Assembly: GCA_025359945.1 (NCBI GenBank) | Contig: JANYDD010000102.1 | Coordinates: forward strand, 1-38,420 | Direction: 5' to 3' | Length of the DNA: 38,420 bases | Source of the DNA: Bdellovibrio sp. | GTDB lineage: Bacteria; Bdellovibrionota; Bdellovibrionia; Bdellovibrionales; Bdellovibrionaceae | Shown: positions 1 through 8,322 of the stretch, in pieces | Layout of the letters: each line of letters starts with the position of its first letter | How positions within the stretch are numbered: the first letter of the stretch is position 1 | The notes under the pieces: generated by a model | Seen by the model: only the letters and a program-made list of their open reading frames with translations | Told to the model about the DNA's origin: nothing | Databases searched by the model: none | Made by a program: the position numbers and the translations under genes

Positions 1-360
1 ATGTCATTGGGCATCTTAAAAAATTTAAAATACTCAATACCAAGTATCGAAATCGACGCAAAAGATTTGCTCTCCGATTTAACCTAATCTGCGGGATCTA
101 TAACTACGAAAATCTAGAGGTAATGTGAAAGAGATCTATTAAATCGACATCGCTACCTTTTGCAGAACGGTAATAGTGCAAACATTCTGCTGATCCATCG
201 AATGATATGTCATGTCCATCAATTTTTCGGGCAAAATATTTCTAGCTAAAAAGCTTTTCCCGCATTGCCTTGGACCTTGAATAGAGACAATCGGAGAAAA
301 CTTAGTTTTCTGAATTAGAATTTGTAAAATCTGGCGCTGACGCTCGTGAGCCAAAGACAT
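1..360 (-). pseudogene. Decayed DUF4143-type AAA ATPase gene (N-terminal part plus C-terminal remnant)
   Basis: The first 73 codons from the ATG at 360 encode the start of an AAA_14/DUF4143 ATPase: a P-loop GPRQCGKS at about residues 29-36 followed by a YHSMDQQNV segment that matches the strand after Walker A in this family. The frame ends in TAA at 139-141, where a full protein would have nearly 400 residues. Further along the same strand, positions 83 to 1 are open again and read VKSESKSF followed by LGIEYFKFFK, which resembles the C-terminal nuclease-like segment of DUF4143 proteins (E/D-VKS, then a conserved Leu-x-x-Phe helix). The middle of the gene is missing and stops lie between the pieces. 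The remnant runs off the window edge. I read this as an internally deleted pseudogene; the N-terminal assignment is firmer than the C-terminal one. Confidence 0.6.
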
Positions 361-365
361 GTACT

Positions 366-421
366 AAATTTAAACGCTCCAATTCCTGCAGTTAAATGCA
401 ATTGTTGGAGGGTTTAAATTT
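366..421. repeat. Inverted repeat upstream of the DUF4143 remnant
   Basis: Arms at 366-382 and 405-421 are 17 bp each and pair at 16 positions; the mismatch is G376. The arms read AAATTTAAACGCTCCAA on the left, with its near reverse complement on the right, and the loop is 22 nt. The repeat begins 6 nt upstream of the ATG at 360 and ends 9 nt from the stop of the acyltransferase gene at 431. It could be an operator for the ATPase gene, or a terminator for the liv/acyltransferase operon. Confidence 0.65.
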
Positions 422-430
422 GATGGGCTT

Positions 431-1225
431 TCAAGTTACGCTTAGATTTCTAGGCGAATCACCCGCTTTTAATTTCTCAAGTTCGTCTTGCATTAGCTCT
501 CGGACTAAAAAGGCCTCGTTCTCTAGCTGAACGGCCAGTTTTTTTTCATCGCTCTGCAAATCAAGGGGCGAGAGTTGGGGTTTGTATAAAATGCATTTCA
601 TCTTTAATTTTTTCACGCGCGCTTTTGGAAACGGAATATTTAGTGGCCTTTGGTTTATTATACCTTCACTAAAAAAATTTGAAATCGGGGTTAACCAAAG
701 GCCCAGCTGCGCCGGAAGTGAAACCGGAAATGACCAGGCCTCTGAACCATGGTGGACGCAAATTAATATTGGGGCTTGGGCGCGGACGGCGATCTCGATA
801 AATTTGTTGGATCGAAAATTTCTGATCTGGCCAGGATCCCCAAACATGGCGTGGGCCCCCTCGGGAAATAAAACTAAATCGGATTGTTTCGACGCGTGAA
901 AGGCTTCGATCAATTCTTGCATTCCTAAACCTTGGGTGGATTGGGTGACGTACTCGGCAATTCTTCTGGTGATCGGGTTCGTATAAAACCAGCGATCCAC
1001 AATCCCTCGGGGTTTTCGATCGCCACCAAAACTCTCGACACTTTTACAAGTTAAAAGCCCTATCACCGGAATCCAACTGAGCGGTGTCGAGTGATTGATC
1101 ACAATCATCATTCGCTGATTTCTAAAAACTTCGGTGAGTTTCGGCTCGCAGTTAAACTCGTAGGATTCCACGCAAGAATCCAATATCAATTTGAAGAATG
1201 GATAAAAATCTTTCAGTGGTCTCAT
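431..1225 (-). CDS. PlsC-like phospholipid/glycerol acyltransferase with altered catalytic motif
   Basis: A 264-aa protein of the PlsC/LPLAT type, a family that transfers acyl chains to lysophosphatidate or related lipids at the inner membrane. It has an NHS motif (about residue 44) at the position of the NHx4D active-site box, a GIVDRWF segment where block II lies, and FPEGAH (about residue 120) matching block III, which binds the glycerol phosphate. In block I the residue that should be Asp is Ser (NHSTPLS), so the His-Asp dyad looks incomplete. The start ATG overlaps the livF stop by 4 nt (ATGA), so it is translationally coupled to and probably transcribed with the liv operon. A link to amino acid uptake is not evident; it may simply be the last gene of the unit. 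The substrate is unknown. Confidence 0.75.
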   Translation of the reverse strand: MRPLKDFYPFFKLILDSCVESYEFNCEPKLTEVFRNQRMMIVINHSTPLSWIPVIGLLTCKSVESFGGDRKPRGIVDRWFYTNPITRRIAEYVTQSTQGLGMQELIEAFHASKQSDLVLFPEGAHAMFGDPGQIRNFRSNKFIEIAVRAQAPILICVHHGSEAWSFPVSLPAQLGLWLTPISNFFSEGIINQRPLNIPFPKARVKKLKMKCILYKPQLSPLDLQSDEKKLAVQLENEAFLVRELMQDELEKLKAGDSPRNLSVT

Positions 1226-1935
1226 AAACCCAAATACGATTGGCGGACCAAATCATTCGACAGAAGTTCGCTGCCAGACCCTTGCAAAGTGATTAATCCG
1301 GTTTCTAAAACGTGAGCTCGGTGACTGATTTTTAAAGCTTGGCTCGCATTTTGTTCAACCAGCAAAATCGTCATTCCATCAGCGTTTAATTTTTGAATAA
1401 TCGAAAAAATCTGTTGCACAATCTTGGGCGCTAATCCCAAAGAAGGCTCGTCCAAAATTAAAAGTTTTGGAAATGACATCAACGCTCTTGAAATCGCCAC
1501 CATCTGTTGCTCGCCGCCAGACAAAGTTCCCGACAATTGTTTTGCTCGCTCTCTAAGTTTTGGAAACAAGTCATAACAATAATCAAGTTTATCGCGAATT
1601 TTTTTTGAATTGGTTTGTAAGAATGCGCCCATCTGCAAGTTCTCTAACACGGTCAGGGTTTGAAAAACGCCGCGACCCTCGGGCGAATGGCCAAGGCCCA
1701 ACTGAACCCGCTTGTGGGCAGCTATGCCATCAAGACTTAAACCATCTAAAATAATTTGTCCCGAAGACTGGACCATTCCAGACACTGCCCTTAGCAGCGA
1801 AGTCTTTCCGGCACCGTTGGCACCGATCAAAGATACAATTTCTCCGGGCGCTACCGAAAATGTAACACCCTTCACTGCATGCACAAATCCATAATAGACT
1901 TTTAAGTCTGTGACTTCTAAAGCAGGATGGATCAC
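1222..1935 (-). CDS. livF: Branched-chain amino acid ABC transporter, ATP-binding protein LivF
   Basis: A 237-aa cytoplasmic ATPase that powers high-affinity uptake of leucine, isoleucine, valine or related amino acids together with LivG. Walker A is GANGAGKTS (about residue 38), the ABC signature is LSGGEQQMVAISRAL, and Walker B with catalytic Glu is LLILDEPSLGLAP, all typical of LivF. The length equals that of the family. The ATG start overlaps the livG stop by 4 nt, and its own stop overlaps the start of the downstream acyltransferase, so expression is tightly coupled. It is the fifth transporter gene in the order livJ-H-M-G-F. The assignment to the HAAT family is secure; the exact substrate is inferred. 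Confidence 0.93.
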   Translation of the reverse strand: MIHPALEVTDLKVYYGFVHAVKGVTFSVAPGEIVSLIGANGAGKTSLLRAVSGMVQSSGQIILDGLSLDGIAAHKRVQLGLGHSPEGRGVFQTLTVLENLQMGAFLQTNSKKIRDKLDYCYDLFPKLRERAKQLSGTLSGGEQQMVAISRALMSFPKLLILDEPSLGLAPKIVQQIFSIIQKLNADGMTILLVEQNASQALKISHRAHVLETGLITLQGSGSELLSNDLVRQSYLGL

Positions 1936-2720
1936 AGGCTACCCCCATCGGCGCCCAAATAGGCTTCGATTACGGCCTTGGACCCACGCACTTTTTCAGG
2001 AGATCCTTCTTCGATGCAACAGCCGTGATCTAAAACCACGATTCGTTCTGAAATGCCCATCACAAGTTTCATATCGTGTTCGATTAAAAAAACGGCCTGA
2101 TCAAAATCCTTTTTAATTTTTAAAATTAAATTCATCAGATCTTCGGTCTCTTTGTGATTCATTCCGGCGGCGGGTTCGTCTAAGCAAATTAGTCTTGGCA
2201 TTCCGATCAAGGATCTGACCATCTCAAGCTTTCTTTGTTCGCCGTAGGGCAAACTGCTGGCTAGTTCATCTTGCTTTTGCTTTAAATCAAAGTGCCCTAG
2301 CAATTCTAAGGCGTATTTTTTGGCATTGGCTTCGGTCTCTAAGAAGCGCGAAGATAAAACTAAGGGTTCCCAAAATCCATATTTAAAATGGGGCTGAGCC
2401 CCAATCAAAACATTTTGCATCACCGTTAAATTTTTAAACAAGCGAATATTTTGAAACGTGCGCCCCAAACCCAAGCCTGAAATTTGATGAGCTTTAAGCC
2501 CAAGTACCGACTTATTCCTAAAGTTAATATTTCCGGATTGTGGGCGGTAAATCCCTGTCATCACATTAAAGACTGTGGTTTTTCCTGCGCCATTGGGACC
2601 GATCAAAGCCACAAGTTCTTTTTCGCCAACCGCAAATGACAAATCAGATACGGCTTTTAGTCCGCCAAAAGACATTGTGACATTTTTAAATTCCAAAATA
2701 CTTTTTAATGGGGCGTTCAC
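1932..2720 (-). CDS. livG: Branched-chain amino acid ABC transporter, ATP-binding protein LivG
   Basis: A 262-aa ATPase subunit of the liv transporter. It has Walker A GPNGAGKTT (about residue 41), the LivG-type signature LPYGEQRKLEMVRSL rather than LSGGQ, Walker B ICLDEPAAGMNHKE, and the switch His in FLIEHDMKLVM. The QNIRLF/MTGIY segments after Walker A are also characteristic of LivG. The start is GTG, overlapping the livM stop (GTGA), with GGAG 4 nt upstream inside the end of livM. It forms a heterodimer with LivF under the LivHM channel. The LPYG signature separates it from LivF. Confidence 0.93.
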   Translation of the reverse strand: MNAPLKSILEFKNVTMSFGGLKAVSDLSFAVGEKELVALIGPNGAGKTTVFNVMTGIYRPQSGNINFRNKSVLGLKAHQISGLGLGRTFQNIRLFKNLTVMQNVLIGAQPHFKYGFWEPLVLSSRFLETEANAKKYALELLGHFDLKQKQDELASSLPYGEQRKLEMVRSLIGMPRLICLDEPAAGMNHKETEDLMNLILKIKKDFDQAVFLIEHDMKLVMGISERIVVLDHGCCIEEGSPEKVRGSKAVIEAYLGADGGSL

Positions 2721-3709
2721 TTGGCTCCTGGTCTTTTTTTAAAGGACTGAAGAATTCCGTAAATCCCCTGGGGCCTAAGGATCATCACCAAAATTAACAT
2801 CAACGAATAAATCAGCATCCGAAGATCAACTCCTGTTAAATCTTGCAAAGGTCGTAAAGCTTCCGGCAAAAGGGTCACAATCACGGCCGCAATTAAACAG
2901 CCTTCAAGACTTCCCATGCCGCCCAAAACAACCATAATGATAATATCTACGGTCTTAGCAAAACTAAAAGTCTGCGGAGTTAAATAGGCCACAAAATGTG
3001 CAAACAGTGACCCCGCCACACCAGCAAAAAAACTTGAAATCACAAAGGCCCGCACCTTTGTTTTAGTGGTGTCGACGCCCAGTGATTCTGCGGCAATTTC
3101 GTCTTCGCGAACGCTTAAAAAACTTCGCCCCAAATTACTTTTCAAAAGTCGCTGAATTAAAAAATAGCAAAACACCAACCAAAATAAGGCGTGCGTAAAC
3201 GAAAATAAAAAAGACTGTGGCGCCAAAAATCCACCAAAACCTCGCGGTCCACCTATTTCGTTGGTATTAATAATTACGACGCGAATAATTTCACTAAAGC
3301 CTAAAGTCACAACCGCCAAGTAATCCCCTTTAAGTCTTAAAGAAGGCAAACCGACAAGATAACCTGCCAAGCCCGCCGAAGCACCGGCTGCTAAGGCCAA
3401 GACAATAAAGATCAAGCTCGGAGCATTTTCTCCAAGACCAAAATGACGATTCAACCATAGACTCAAGAAAGCCGAGGAATAGGCACCTATCGCCATAAAG
3501 CCCGCGTGCCCAAGCGAAAACTGCCCAGTGATTCCATTGATCAGATTCAAGCTTGAAGCCAAAATCATATTGATCACCAAATAAACCAAAAGCAGCTGAA
3601 CAAAAGAATCAAGAGCAAAAGAAGCACCCCATCCTAGGGCGCCAATAAAAACTAAAACGACTAAGGGGAAATAGTTAGAATTAAAAAACAGCTTAAACTT
3701 TTTCGGCAC
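2717..3709 (-). CDS. livM: Branched-chain amino acid ABC transporter, permease LivM
   Basis: A 330-aa polytopic inner-membrane permease. The conserved segment GQFSLGHAGFMAIGAY (about residues 62-77) is the family hallmark, and another conserved stretch, GGMGSLEGCLIAA, lies towards the C-terminus. Hydrophobic segments cover most of the protein, as expected for the usual 8-10 helices. It pairs with LivH to form the translocation path. The start is GTG and lies 17 nt inside the end of livH, which indicates translational coupling. Family and role are secure. Confidence 0.93.
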   Translation of the reverse strand: MPKKFKLFFNSNYFPLVVLVFIGALGWGASFALDSFVQLLLVYLVINMILASSLNLINGITGQFSLGHAGFMAIGAYSSAFLSLWLNRHFGLGENAPSLIFIVLALAAGASAGLAGYLVGLPSLRLKGDYLAVVTLGFSEIIRVVIINTNEIGGPRGFGGFLAPQSFLFSFTHALFWLVFCYFLIQRLLKSNLGRSFLSVREDEIAAESLGVDTTKTKVRAFVISSFFAGVAGSLFAHFVAYLTPQTFSFAKTVDIIIMVVLGGMGSLEGCLIAAVIVTLLPEALRPLQDLTGVDLRMLIYSLMLILVMILRPQGIYGILQSFKKRPGAK

Positions 3710-4595
3710 TATTTTTCCCCAAAATTCCGGTGGGTTTAAAGATTAAAATAAAAATCAACAAACCAAAAGCTAAAGCGTCTCGGTAGGTTGACGACAAGTA
3801 CGCCACCACCATTTCTTCGGACAAGCCCATCAATAGCCCACCGATCACTGCGCCTGGAATATTTCCAATCCCTCCAAGCACGGCCGCGACAAATGCTTTC
3901 ATGCCGAAAAGAAGTCCCATCAACGGTTCTATTTTTGGATACTTCAGTCCCACTAACACGCTACCCACGCCAGCTAACGATGATCCCAAAACAAAGGTTA
4001 AACTAATCATTCTATTTACAGAAATTCCCATCAGGGGTGCGACCTGTATTTGGCAGCTGACCGCCCGCAAAGCCTTTCCATATTTGGTAAAAAAGATAAA
4101 TAAATAAAGTAAAATCATCGAAACCAAGGTCACGACAAAGACTGAAAGATCTAAAGATTTTATCGGCACATCAAAAAAAGTAAACAGCGTTGTATTTTCT
4201 AAAACTTGTGGAAAAACTTTTGGGTCAGCGCCAAAAAAAACTTGTGCCGAGTACTGTAAAAAAAGTGAAACTCCGATGGCAGTGATCAGGACATTTATTT
4301 TTGGCGCCTTTCGCAAAGGACGGTAGGCCAGAAACTCGATCAGTACCCCTAAACAACTACAAAAAAATATCGCCACAAAAAGTAAAATCATCAGCGACAA
4401 AACTCCGGGCCTGGCTTCTAGATTTAATGCTGAAGCAGAATAATAGGCCGCGAACGCCCCCATCATATAGACTTCTGAATGGGCAAAGTTGATCAACTGT
4501 AAAACCCCGTAGACCATGGTGTATCCCAGGGCGATCAGCGCATAAATACTTCCTAAACTTAAACCATTGATAAGGTGTTGAAGAAGATCTTGCAC
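3693..4595 (-). CDS. livH: Branched-chain amino acid ABC transporter, permease LivH
   Basis: A 300-aa polytopic permease. The N-terminal GLSLGSIYALIALGYTMVYG and INFAHSE (family INFAHGE) and the later AFVAAVLGGIGNIPGAVIGG are the conserved LivH blocks; the second is the loop that contacts the ATPases. It starts with GTG 5 nt after the livJ stop and overlaps livM by 17 nt. Together with LivM it moves the amino acid delivered by the periplasmic binding protein. No anomaly was seen apart from Ser in place of Gly in the INFAHGE box. Confidence 0.93.
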   Translation of the reverse strand: MQDLLQHLINGLSLGSIYALIALGYTMVYGVLQLINFAHSEVYMMGAFAAYYSASALNLEARPGVLSLMILLFVAIFFCSCLGVLIEFLAYRPLRKAPKINVLITAIGVSLFLQYSAQVFFGADPKVFPQVLENTTLFTFFDVPIKSLDLSVFVVTLVSMILLYLFIFFTKYGKALRAVSCQIQVAPLMGISVNRMISLTFVLGSSLAGVGSVLVGLKYPKIEPLMGLLFGMKAFVAAVLGGIGNIPGAVIGGLLMGLSEEMVVAYLSSTYRDALAFGLLIFILIFKPTGILGKNSAEKV

Positions 4596-4600
4596 AAACT

Positions 4601-5758
4601 TTATGGGTTCACAGTAGTAACAAATTTATTTGTAGCGCCGTCGACTTTAACCACGACCGCGGGCTTTTGCGCATTTCGATCTTTATCGATTGAAATCTTG
4701 CCGGTGACGCCATGAAAATCTTTGATCAACGCCAACTGATCGCGAATATTTTTAGAGTTCAATTCAGAAGTTTTTTCCATCGCCAAGGCCAAAATTTGAG
4801 CTGCATCATAGGCCACTGACGACAATCCGTCTGGCATTTCGTTATATTTTGCTTTGAATCTTTTAATAAAATCCTTAATTACAGGATCATCAGAATCATT
4901 CGAGTAATGATTTGAAAAGTAAGATCCGTTCACTGCGGTTTTACCAATTTCAGAAAGCTTTGGAGAATCCCATCCATCACCACCCATCAAAGGCACTGAC
5001 AATCCAAGTTCTTTTGCCTGCCGGGCAATCAGCCCAACTTGACTGTAGTAACCTGGAATAAAAATGGCCTCGGGTTTTTTGGATTTTATTTGGGTCAGCT
5101 GAGCCTTATAGTCTACGTCTTGGTTCGAATAACTTAGATCTGTAACAATCTCGCCGCCCAATTCTTTAAATTTTTTAGAAAAAAAGTCCGCTAAGCCTAC
5201 CGAATAGTCAGAACCGATCTCTCGCAAAATAGCGACTCTTTTAACTTTCAAGTTATCGAAAGCGAATTTAGCCATGACCGTGCCCTGAAACGGATCGATA
5301 AAACAAACCCGAAAAATATAATCCCCAATTGCAGTAACGTCAGGATTTGTAGAACTTGGAGTAATCATTGGAATTTTCTTGGGCTGCGCAACCAGTGCGC
5401 CAACCTTTGATCTTTGCGAGGCCACTTCACCCAAAAGTGCGATGACTTTTTCTTGTTCAATCAGACGATTGACCACAGCATTGGTTTCTTCGGCCTGACT
5501 GCGATTATCCATGGTGATTAATTTTATTTTTTTTCCTTTGATCCCGCCTGCCGCATTGATTTCATCAACGGCTAACCGAATCCCTTTTTCGGTGCTTTGG
5601 CCGAAGGTGGCCTCGGTTCCGGTCAGCGAAGCAAAATGACCGATCAAAATCTCATTGGTATTTTTGGGCGTGCATTGAACTAAAAAAAAACCGGAAAGGA
5701 CAAGCGCGTAATTGGCCAGCAAGCCAGGTAATGACTTAACATTAAAAACATTTCTCAT
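4601..5758 (-). CDS. livJ: Branched-chain amino acid ABC transporter, substrate-binding protein (LivJ/LivK type)
   Basis: A 385-aa periplasmic binding protein of the leucine-binding (Peripla_BP_6) family. A signal sequence with hydrophobic core is followed by LVQC at about residues 26-29, probably a lipobox, although Gln at -1 is unusual. The mature part has the family pattern: IGHFASLTG, GIRLAVDEINAAGGIKGKKI, the SSTNPDVT region and a late SVAYDAAQILALA. Upstream of the ATG a strong purine-rich site (GAGGGGGAAAG) supports this start. It is the first liv gene and lies 54 nt after pfkA, so a shared transcript with pfkA is possible. Probable ligand is a branched-chain amino acid, but the family also binds amides and urea. 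Confidence 0.9.
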   Translation of the reverse strand: MRNVFNVKSLPGLLANYALVLSGFFLVQCTPKNTNEILIGHFASLTGTEATFGQSTEKGIRLAVDEINAAGGIKGKKIKLITMDNRSQAEETNAVVNRLIEQEKVIALLGEVASQRSKVGALVAQPKKIPMITPSSTNPDVTAIGDYIFRVCFIDPFQGTVMAKFAFDNLKVKRVAILREIGSDYSVGLADFFSKKFKELGGEIVTDLSYSNQDVDYKAQLTQIKSKKPEAIFIPGYYSQVGLIARQAKELGLSVPLMGGDGWDSPKLSEIGKTAVNGSYFSNHYSNDSDDPVIKDFIKRFKAKYNEMPDGLSSVAYDAAQILALAMEKTSELNSKNIRDQLALIKDFHGVTGKISIDKDRNAQKPAVVVKVDGATNKFVTTVNP

Positions 5759-5812
5759 TACTTTCCCCCTCAGAAAAATCCAAAGACCTAAGACGACTCC
5801 AATATTGGGTCA

Positions 5813-6802
5813 CTATAGAGAAAGTATCTGCGCTAAATCAAGTAGGTTTTTTGGACAGGCTTTCCGCGATTTAAAGGTATCTGCGAAAGGTACTTCAACC
5901 AAATCATCACCGCGCACACCGATCATCAAATCACATCGGCCTTGCAATAAAGTTTCCACCGCTTGCGAGCCCGTTCTTGAAGCCAAAATGCGGTCGTACG
6001 CGGTTGGGCTGCCGCCACGTTGCTGATGCCCTAAAATACAAACCTTTGCTTCGAGCTGAGTTTTTTTTCGGATTTGTTCAGCTAGATCGTAGGCGCGCCC
6101 TGGCTTCTGCCCTTCGGCGGTGATCAGGATGCTGCTATTTTTTCCCCGTTCGCGACTTTTTTTTATTTTTTCAATAACTTTATCCAGAGAGAGCGGAAAC
6201 TCGGGCGTAAAAATTTCCTCAGCGCCGCCTGCTAGACCCACAAAGCCCGCGATAGAACCGGTGTCACGGCCCATGACTTCAATGATAAAAAGTCGGTCGT
6301 GGCTGGCAGCTGTATCTCGGATTCTATCGATCGCGTCCAACGCCGTGTTGACCGCGGTATCAAATCCTATGGTTCGATCAGTGCCCATTAAATCGTTGTC
6401 GATGGTTCCAGGAATTCCAGTGATTGGAATTTGGTGTTCTTGAAACAAAGCATGCGCCCCGTTGAAAGACCCGTCACCGCCGATGCAAACTAGCGCATCG
6501 ATTTTCTCAGCTTTCAAATTTTCTGCGGCTTTCACGCGTACTTCAGATTTTAGAAATTCTAAACAGCGGCCGGTTTTTAGGATAGTTCCACCACGTTGAA
6601 TAATATTGGCCATGCCACGGCGGGTGAGCTCATCAAATTTTTTTTCTAAAAATCCAGTGTAGCCACCGCGAATGCCTACGACTTCAATATTTTTGCTGAG
6701 TGCCGTTCGAACAATGGAACGAATTCCGGCATTCATCCCTGGGGCATCGCCTCCGCTGCAATAAACCGCTAATTTCTTTATTTTTTCAGAGTGGTTGGCC
6801 AT
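5813..6802 (-). CDS. pfkA: ATP-dependent 6-phosphofructokinase
   Basis: Phosphorylates fructose 6-phosphate to fructose 1,6-bisphosphate, the committed step of glycolysis, in the cytoplasm. The 329-aa length is close to the E. coli enzyme. Visible motifs are GGDAPGMN (residues 17-24, nucleotide loop), IGGDGS (107-112, where Gly after GGD indicates ATP rather than pyrophosphate use), TIDND (133-137, with the catalytic Asp), GFDTAVN and MGRDTGSIA (sugar phosphate binding), and GHQQRGGSP near the C-terminus. The N-terminal ATG at 6802 is the best start because the nucleotide loop follows directly. It lies downstream of the HU terminator, so it needs its own promoter, which I could not identify in the short gap, or it depends on readthrough. 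Confidence 0.95.
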   Translation of the reverse strand: MANHSEKIKKLAVYCSGGDAPGMNAGIRSIVRTALSKNIEVVGIRGGYTGFLEKKFDELTRRGMANIIQRGGTILKTGRCLEFLKSEVRVKAAENLKAEKIDALVCIGGDGSFNGAHALFQEHQIPITGIPGTIDNDLMGTDRTIGFDTAVNTALDAIDRIRDTAASHDRLFIIEVMGRDTGSIAGFVGLAGGAEEIFTPEFPLSLDKVIEKIKKSRERGKNSSILITAEGQKPGRAYDLAEQIRKKTQLEAKVCILGHQQRGGSPTAYDRILASRTGSQAVETLLQGRCDLMIGVRGDDLVEVPFADTFKSRKACPKNLLDLAQILSL

Positions 6803-6840
6803 TTAAGATTCAAGCGTCTCGCTGTAAGACTTCGAAAGCA

Positions 6841-6870
6841 AATAAAAAAGCCAGCTTGGTAGCTGGCTTT
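6841..6870 (-). terminator. Rho-independent terminator of the HU gene
   Basis: A perfect 10-bp stem, 6847-6856 with 6861-6870 (AAAGCCAGCT with its reverse complement), closes a 4-nt loop. Read on the minus strand it is followed by TTTTTTATT. It lies 45 nt downstream of the HU stop codon and separates HU from pfkA. Confidence 0.85.
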
Positions 6871-6915
6871 CTTGAAATGCCTAAAATCAAATTCCACCAA
6901 AAGTGGAAAATAAAA

Positions 6916-7188
6916 TTATTTTACGGCTTTTTTAAATTCAGCACCGGGTCTGAATTTTGGGAATGAAGTCGCAGGAATTTTGATCGCTTTTCCAGTTTGT
7001 GGATTTCGACCCATTCTTGCTTTTCTTTTTGCTTTAATGAAAGTGCCAAAACCAACGAGTTTTACATCGTCGCCTTTTTTTACAGCCTTTTTGATATTTT
7101 CAACAGTGATGTTGAAGATATTTTCTGTTTGCGCCTTTGAAAGCTTTGCTTCTGCAGCAATTTTTCCGATCAGTTGTTGTTTGTTCAT
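6916..7188 (-). CDS. hup: DNA-binding protein HU
   Basis: A 90-aa histone-like protein of the HU/IHF family that bends and compacts DNA. The whole sequence follows the family: helical N-terminus MNKQQLIGKIAAEAKLSKAQ, VKLVGFGTF in the first strands, and the DNA-contacting arm with GRNPQTGKAIKIPA, in which the intercalating Pro is present (RNPQTG). The length is that of E. coli HU. The start is supported by AAGGAG 7 nt upstream of ATG. It has a predicted promoter just upstream and a clear terminator behind it, so it is a single-gene unit. The sequence pattern favours HU over IHF. Confidence 0.96.
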   Translation of the reverse strand: MNKQQLIGKIAAEAKLSKAQTENIFNITVENIKKAVKKGDDVKLVGFGTFIKAKRKARMGRNPQTGKAIKIPATSFPKFRPGAEFKKAVK

Positions 7189-7224
7189 CTAAGAACTCCT
7201 TTTCTGTTGTTGATCTTGTTCTCT

Positions 7225-7253
7225 ATGAAAAAAGATTTTTGATCTGACGTCAA
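7225..7253 (-). promoter_or_regulatory. Predicted sigma-70-type promoter of the HU gene
   Basis: On the minus strand a TTGACG box (7253-7248) is followed after 17 nt by TTTCAT (7230-7225). The -35 matches the consensus at five of six positions and the -10 at four. The -10 lies about 36 nt upstream of the HU start codon. Confidence 0.45.
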
Positions 7254-7277
7254 AGAATATTTTTATTTTTTCGAATG

Positions 7278-7490
7278 TTAGTGGTGTTCGTCTTCTTGTT
7301 CAGCATGAATTGCTGCCTGCATAAGCTCTTCTTCAGAGGGCGCAGAAGTCTCTTCGGTGGGCACGCGAAATTTCTCATCTGCCCACGCACCTAAATCGAT
7401 CAGCTTACAGCGCTGGGAACAAAAGGGGCGCGAAGGATTTTTTACAGAATACTCAATTTCTTTTTTACATTTAGGACATTTAACAATCAT
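7278..7490 (-). CDS. yacG: DNA gyrase inhibitor YacG (zinc-binding)
   Basis: A 70-aa zinc-ribbon protein of the YacG family, known in E. coli to bind GyrB and inhibit gyrase. The N-terminal CPKCKK (CxxC, residues 5-8) and PFCSQRCKLIDLGAWADEKF (second Cys pair spaced CxxxC, then the invariant KxIDLGxW) are the family signature. The C-terminus is acidic and variable, as usual. It lies downstream of the lipoprotein gene on the same strand with a 61-nt gap and upstream of the HU promoter. No strong ribosome site is visible, but the start just before the first CxxC fits the family. Confidence 0.9.
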   Translation of the reverse strand: MIVKCPKCKKEIEYSVKNPSRPFCSQRCKLIDLGAWADEKFRVPTEETSAPSEEELMQAAIHAEQEDEHH

Positions 7491-7551
7491 GTTTCCATCA
7501 CCAAAAATTTTTTTAACAGGTCTTTTGGATGGATTTGGCGCCGGCTAGGGA

Positions 7552-8322
7552 TTACTGAACTACCCGAACCATATTTCCTGTCGCGGCGATCTGGCCATCA
7601 TAAAAAAGTTGAAATGCGAAAGAACCATCTTCGCATTTTCCCACTGGCACGCGCAATTCAAATTTCTTAAGACCCGATTTACTGTACTGTGGCCCTTGCG
7701 CCGTAACTTGAAAACCCTTTTCTCCGCCGTAGGGCCAAACTGTCGAATTCTGCAAATCGATCTGCGGTAATACTGGCAATTGATTCATTCCAACCGTAGG
7801 ATTGCCTAGCATAATGCCGGTGATAAAATTTCTAAAAGTCGGAAGCGAATACGAATAGTTAAACTGATTCGGTTGATTGGTTTGCACCCGTTGAGAAGAT
7901 ATAATCATCCGCGGCTGGTTGGGTGTTTGTTGATTGAACAATAATGAAATCGAGTTCACCGAAACTGCCATCAAGCCACCGCACGAGGCCGTCCCTCCGT
8001 CAATTCCACCCCGATCACATATGTTCATAGCTTCTCTCATGATGGCAGCGAAGGCCCCTTCGACCCGCATGACTCCGCCGTTGGCGTTTGGAAACGCATA
8101 GTTTTGTTGGCTCCGCGAGTAAGCGCCAAAACCCACCGTGCCGCCGTTAGCTCCGTTCACAAGTCCACCGCAGGTTCCAAAGAATGGTGCTGGGACCGCC
8201 GCGATTCCTGCAACCGCGGGAGTTGGGTCACCATCACCGCCTTTTTTATTATTACAGCCTGTTAAAAATACGATGGTCCCAACCACTGTGACACCAAATA
8301 GAAAGTAAAATATTGTTCTCAT
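7552..8322 (-). CDS. Predicted lipoprotein of unknown function
   Basis: A 256-aa protein with a clear lipoprotein signal: MRT, a hydrophobic core, and the lipobox LTGC with Cys at residue 23. The mature protein begins with Asn-Asn-Lys-Lys-Gly and is rich in Gly, Asn and Ala in the first 100 residues, with several Cys (FGTCGG, NICDRGG, TASCGG, GKCEDG) that could form disulfides in the periplasm. I do not recognise a domain. The start is supported by GAGGAG 6 nt upstream of ATG. Its product would be processed by the Lgt and LspA enzymes encoded nearby. A gap of about 230 nt upstream leaves room for a promoter. Confidence 0.8.
   Translation of the reverse strand: MRTIFYFLFGVTVVGTIVFLTGCNNKKGGDGDPTPAVAGIAAVPAPFFGTCGGLVNGANGGTVGFGAYSRSQQNYAFPNANGGVMRVEGAFAAIMREAMNICDRGGIDGGTASCGGLMAVSVNSISLLFNQQTPNQPRMIISSQRVQTNQPNQFNYSYSLPTFRNFITGIMLGNPTVGMNQLPVLPQIDLQNSTVWPYGGEKGFQVTAQGPQYSKSGLKKFELRVPVGKCEDGSFAFQLFYDGQIAATGNMVRVVQ

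Noticed and set aside
582-899. Plus-strand open frame opposite the acyltransferase gene
   Set aside because: It is the antisense shadow of a gene with clear family motifs, and its translation has no recognisable features; the same applies to the other plus-strand frames opposite the liv, ileS, kinase and PBP genes.
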